From assembly GCA_015486905.1 (NCBI GenBank), contig WFQV01000343.1, positions 1-6,391 on the forward strand: a stretch of 6,391 nt of DNA, in the 5' to 3' direction. The stretch comes from Melioribacteraceae bacterium (lineage in GTDB: Bacteria; Bacteroidota; Ignavibacteria; Ignavibacteriales; Melioribacteraceae). Shown in pieces: positions 5,391 through 6,391 of the stretch; position 1 is the stretch's first letter, and each line of letters starts with the position of its first letter. The notes under the pieces are model-generated. The model was not told where the DNA came from and ran no database searches. It saw only the letters and a list, made by a program, of their open reading frames with translations. Both the position numbers and the translations under genes were made by a program.

Positions 5391-6380
5391 ATGGCAGATT
5401 TGTCAACAACATATTTGGGATTAAAATTAAGAAATCCGATTATTGCATCGAGTTCGACGCTTACGGATAATGTAGATAAAGTTAAAGACCTTTATGAAAA
5501 AGGAGCTTCAGCCGTTGTGGTCCGTTCAATTTTTGAGGAAGAAATTTACCTTGAAGCCGAAGAATACGTTCGCCAGGCAGTTAAAGACGGTTATGACGCC
5601 GAAGTCTTCGATTACTTTGACGCTCAAGTAAAACAGCATAATATTGAAGGCTATCTTAATTTGATTGCCGATTTAAAGAAGAACGTTCCTATTCCGGTGA
5701 TTGCAAGCATTAATTGCATTTCAAATCATGAATGGCTTTACTTTGCAAAGAAAATTCAGAATGCAGGCGCCGATGCGCTTGAATTGAACATGTTTATTCT
5801 TCCTTCCAAACTTGAAAGAACTTGCGAAGAGAATGAAAAACTTTACTTTGATATAGTTGGTAGAATAGTTGAAGAAGTAAGCATTCCCGTTACTCTTAAA
5901 ATCAGCCCCTATTTCTCAAATTTAGGCGCAATGATTAAAAAATTGTCCGAAACCGGAATAAAAGGATTGGTTTTGTTTAATAAGTTCTTTTCACCCGATT
6001 TCGATATTGAAACGGAAAAAGTTGTCCCTACCTATGTTTTGAGTAATCCCCAAGACCTTTCTCTTCCTTTACGCTGGATTGCAATAATGTCCGAACAAGT
6101 TTCTTGCGATTTGGTTGCTTCAACCGGAGTTCACGACGGTAAGGGAGCAATTAAACAACTCTTAGCCGGTGCAAAAGCAGTCCAGATTGCTTCCACTTTG
6201 TACAAAAACGGAACGGGACAAATAGCCAAAATGCTGGAAGAAATTGAAAGCTGGATGGACAGGAAAGGTTATGCATCAATCGATGATTTCCGCGGAAAAT
6301 TAAGCTACGGCAAAGTTCAAGACCCTGCTTTGATTGAGCGTGTTCAGTTCATGAAACATTTCGGAACTTTCGGACAGTAA
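5391..6380 (+). CDS. Dihydroorotate dehydrogenase-like FMN protein of unknown substrate
   Basis: This 329-residue soluble TIM-barrel protein is related to class 1 dihydroorotate dehydrogenases and to PreA. Seen: LGLKLRNPIIASSSTLTDN (9-27), the usual first barrel strand; PVIASINC (102-109); ALELNMF (129-135); a Lys in VTLKISPY (167-174); and STGVHDGKGAIKQLLAGAKA (244-263) with VQIASTLYKNG, the typical FMN phosphate site. The loop after ELN, which in true class 1 enzymes reads S-C-P-N and carries the catalytic cysteine, is FILPS here; the only nearby Cys is C145. Oxidation of dihydroorotate is therefore doubtful. No [4Fe-4S] motif is present, unlike PreA. It lies one base after the GltD/PreT-like flavoprotein, an order resembling preT-preA, which hints at electron exchange with it. 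DHOD-like proteins of this kind are often found near pyruvate:ferredoxin oxidoreductase genes (recalled, not checked). The final 11 bases of the window show no terminator. Confidence 0.82.
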   Translation: MADLSTTYLGLKLRNPIIASSSTLTDNVDKVKDLYEKGASAVVVRSIFEEEIYLEAEEYVRQAVKDGYDAEVFDYFDAQVKQHNIEGYLNLIADLKKNVPIPVIASINCISNHEWLYFAKKIQNAGADALELNMFILPSKLERTCEENEKLYFDIVGRIVEEVSIPVTLKISPYFSNLGAMIKKLSETGIKGLVLFNKFFSPDFDIETEKVVPTYVLSNPQDLSLPLRWIAIMSEQVSCDLVASTGVHDGKGAIKQLLAGAKAVQIASTLYKNGTGQIAKMLEEIESWMDRKGYASIDDFRGKLSYGKVQDPALIERVQFMKHFGTFGQ

Positions 6381-6391
6381 ATAAAATTGTA

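Noticed and set aside
5391..6380. Biosynthetic pyrD
   Set aside because: The catalytic SCPN loop is absent and no pyrimidine gene is near.
6381..6391. Terminator after the last gene
   Set aside because: Only 11 bases remain and no hairpin can be seen.

Overview
This window is a single, tightly packed plus-strand operon segment. It encodes the core of a membrane-bound, complex-I-like (group 4 [NiFe]-hydrogenase-related) oxidoreductase. The cysteine patterns of the two catalytic subunits match neither a working hydrogenase nor a quinone-reducing complex I. They fit best the Mbx/Mbs branch, known from the sulfane-reducing complex of Thermococcales and from related bacterial clusters. The DNA is moderately AT-rich, with bacterial Shine-Dalgarno sites (AAGGAGG, GGTGAT). 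An anaerobic or facultatively anaerobic bacterium is likely. The Bacteroidota/Ignavibacteriota neighbourhood is only a guess from general gene style.

Layout: 1-420 is the C-terminal end of an antiporter-like (NuoL/HyfB/MbxH-type) membrane subunit cut by the window edge. 441-1349 is the NuoH/MbxM-type membrane anchor. 1358-1903 is the NuoB/MbxJ-type small subunit, 1908-2492 the NuoC/MbxK-type subunit, and 2489-3592 the NuoD/MbxL-type large subunit. 3599-5389 is an apparent fusion of an MbxN/NuoI-like double [4Fe-4S] ferredoxin with a GltD/NfnB-type FAD/NAD(P)H oxidoreductase. 5391-6380 is a dihydroorotate-dehydrogenase-like FMN barrel protein that lacks the usual catalytic loop. Intergenic gaps are 1 to 20 bases, and the NuoC/NuoD genes overlap by 4 bases (ATGA). 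There is no non-coding stretch above 300 bases and no RNA gene, mobile element or CRISPR array was seen.

Working model (inference): the flavoprotein domain exchanges electrons with NAD(P)H and passes them through up to four [4Fe-4S] clusters to the three-cysteine cluster site of the small subunit. The redox energy is coupled through the NuoH-like subunit to ion movement by the antiporter-like subunits. The fusion would wire the Mbx-type module directly to NAD(P)H. The direction could be NAD(P)H to a sulfur or disulfide-type acceptor, or ferredoxin to NAD(P)+. The DHOD-like protein may be a partner or a functionally linked soluble enzyme; its substrate is unknown.
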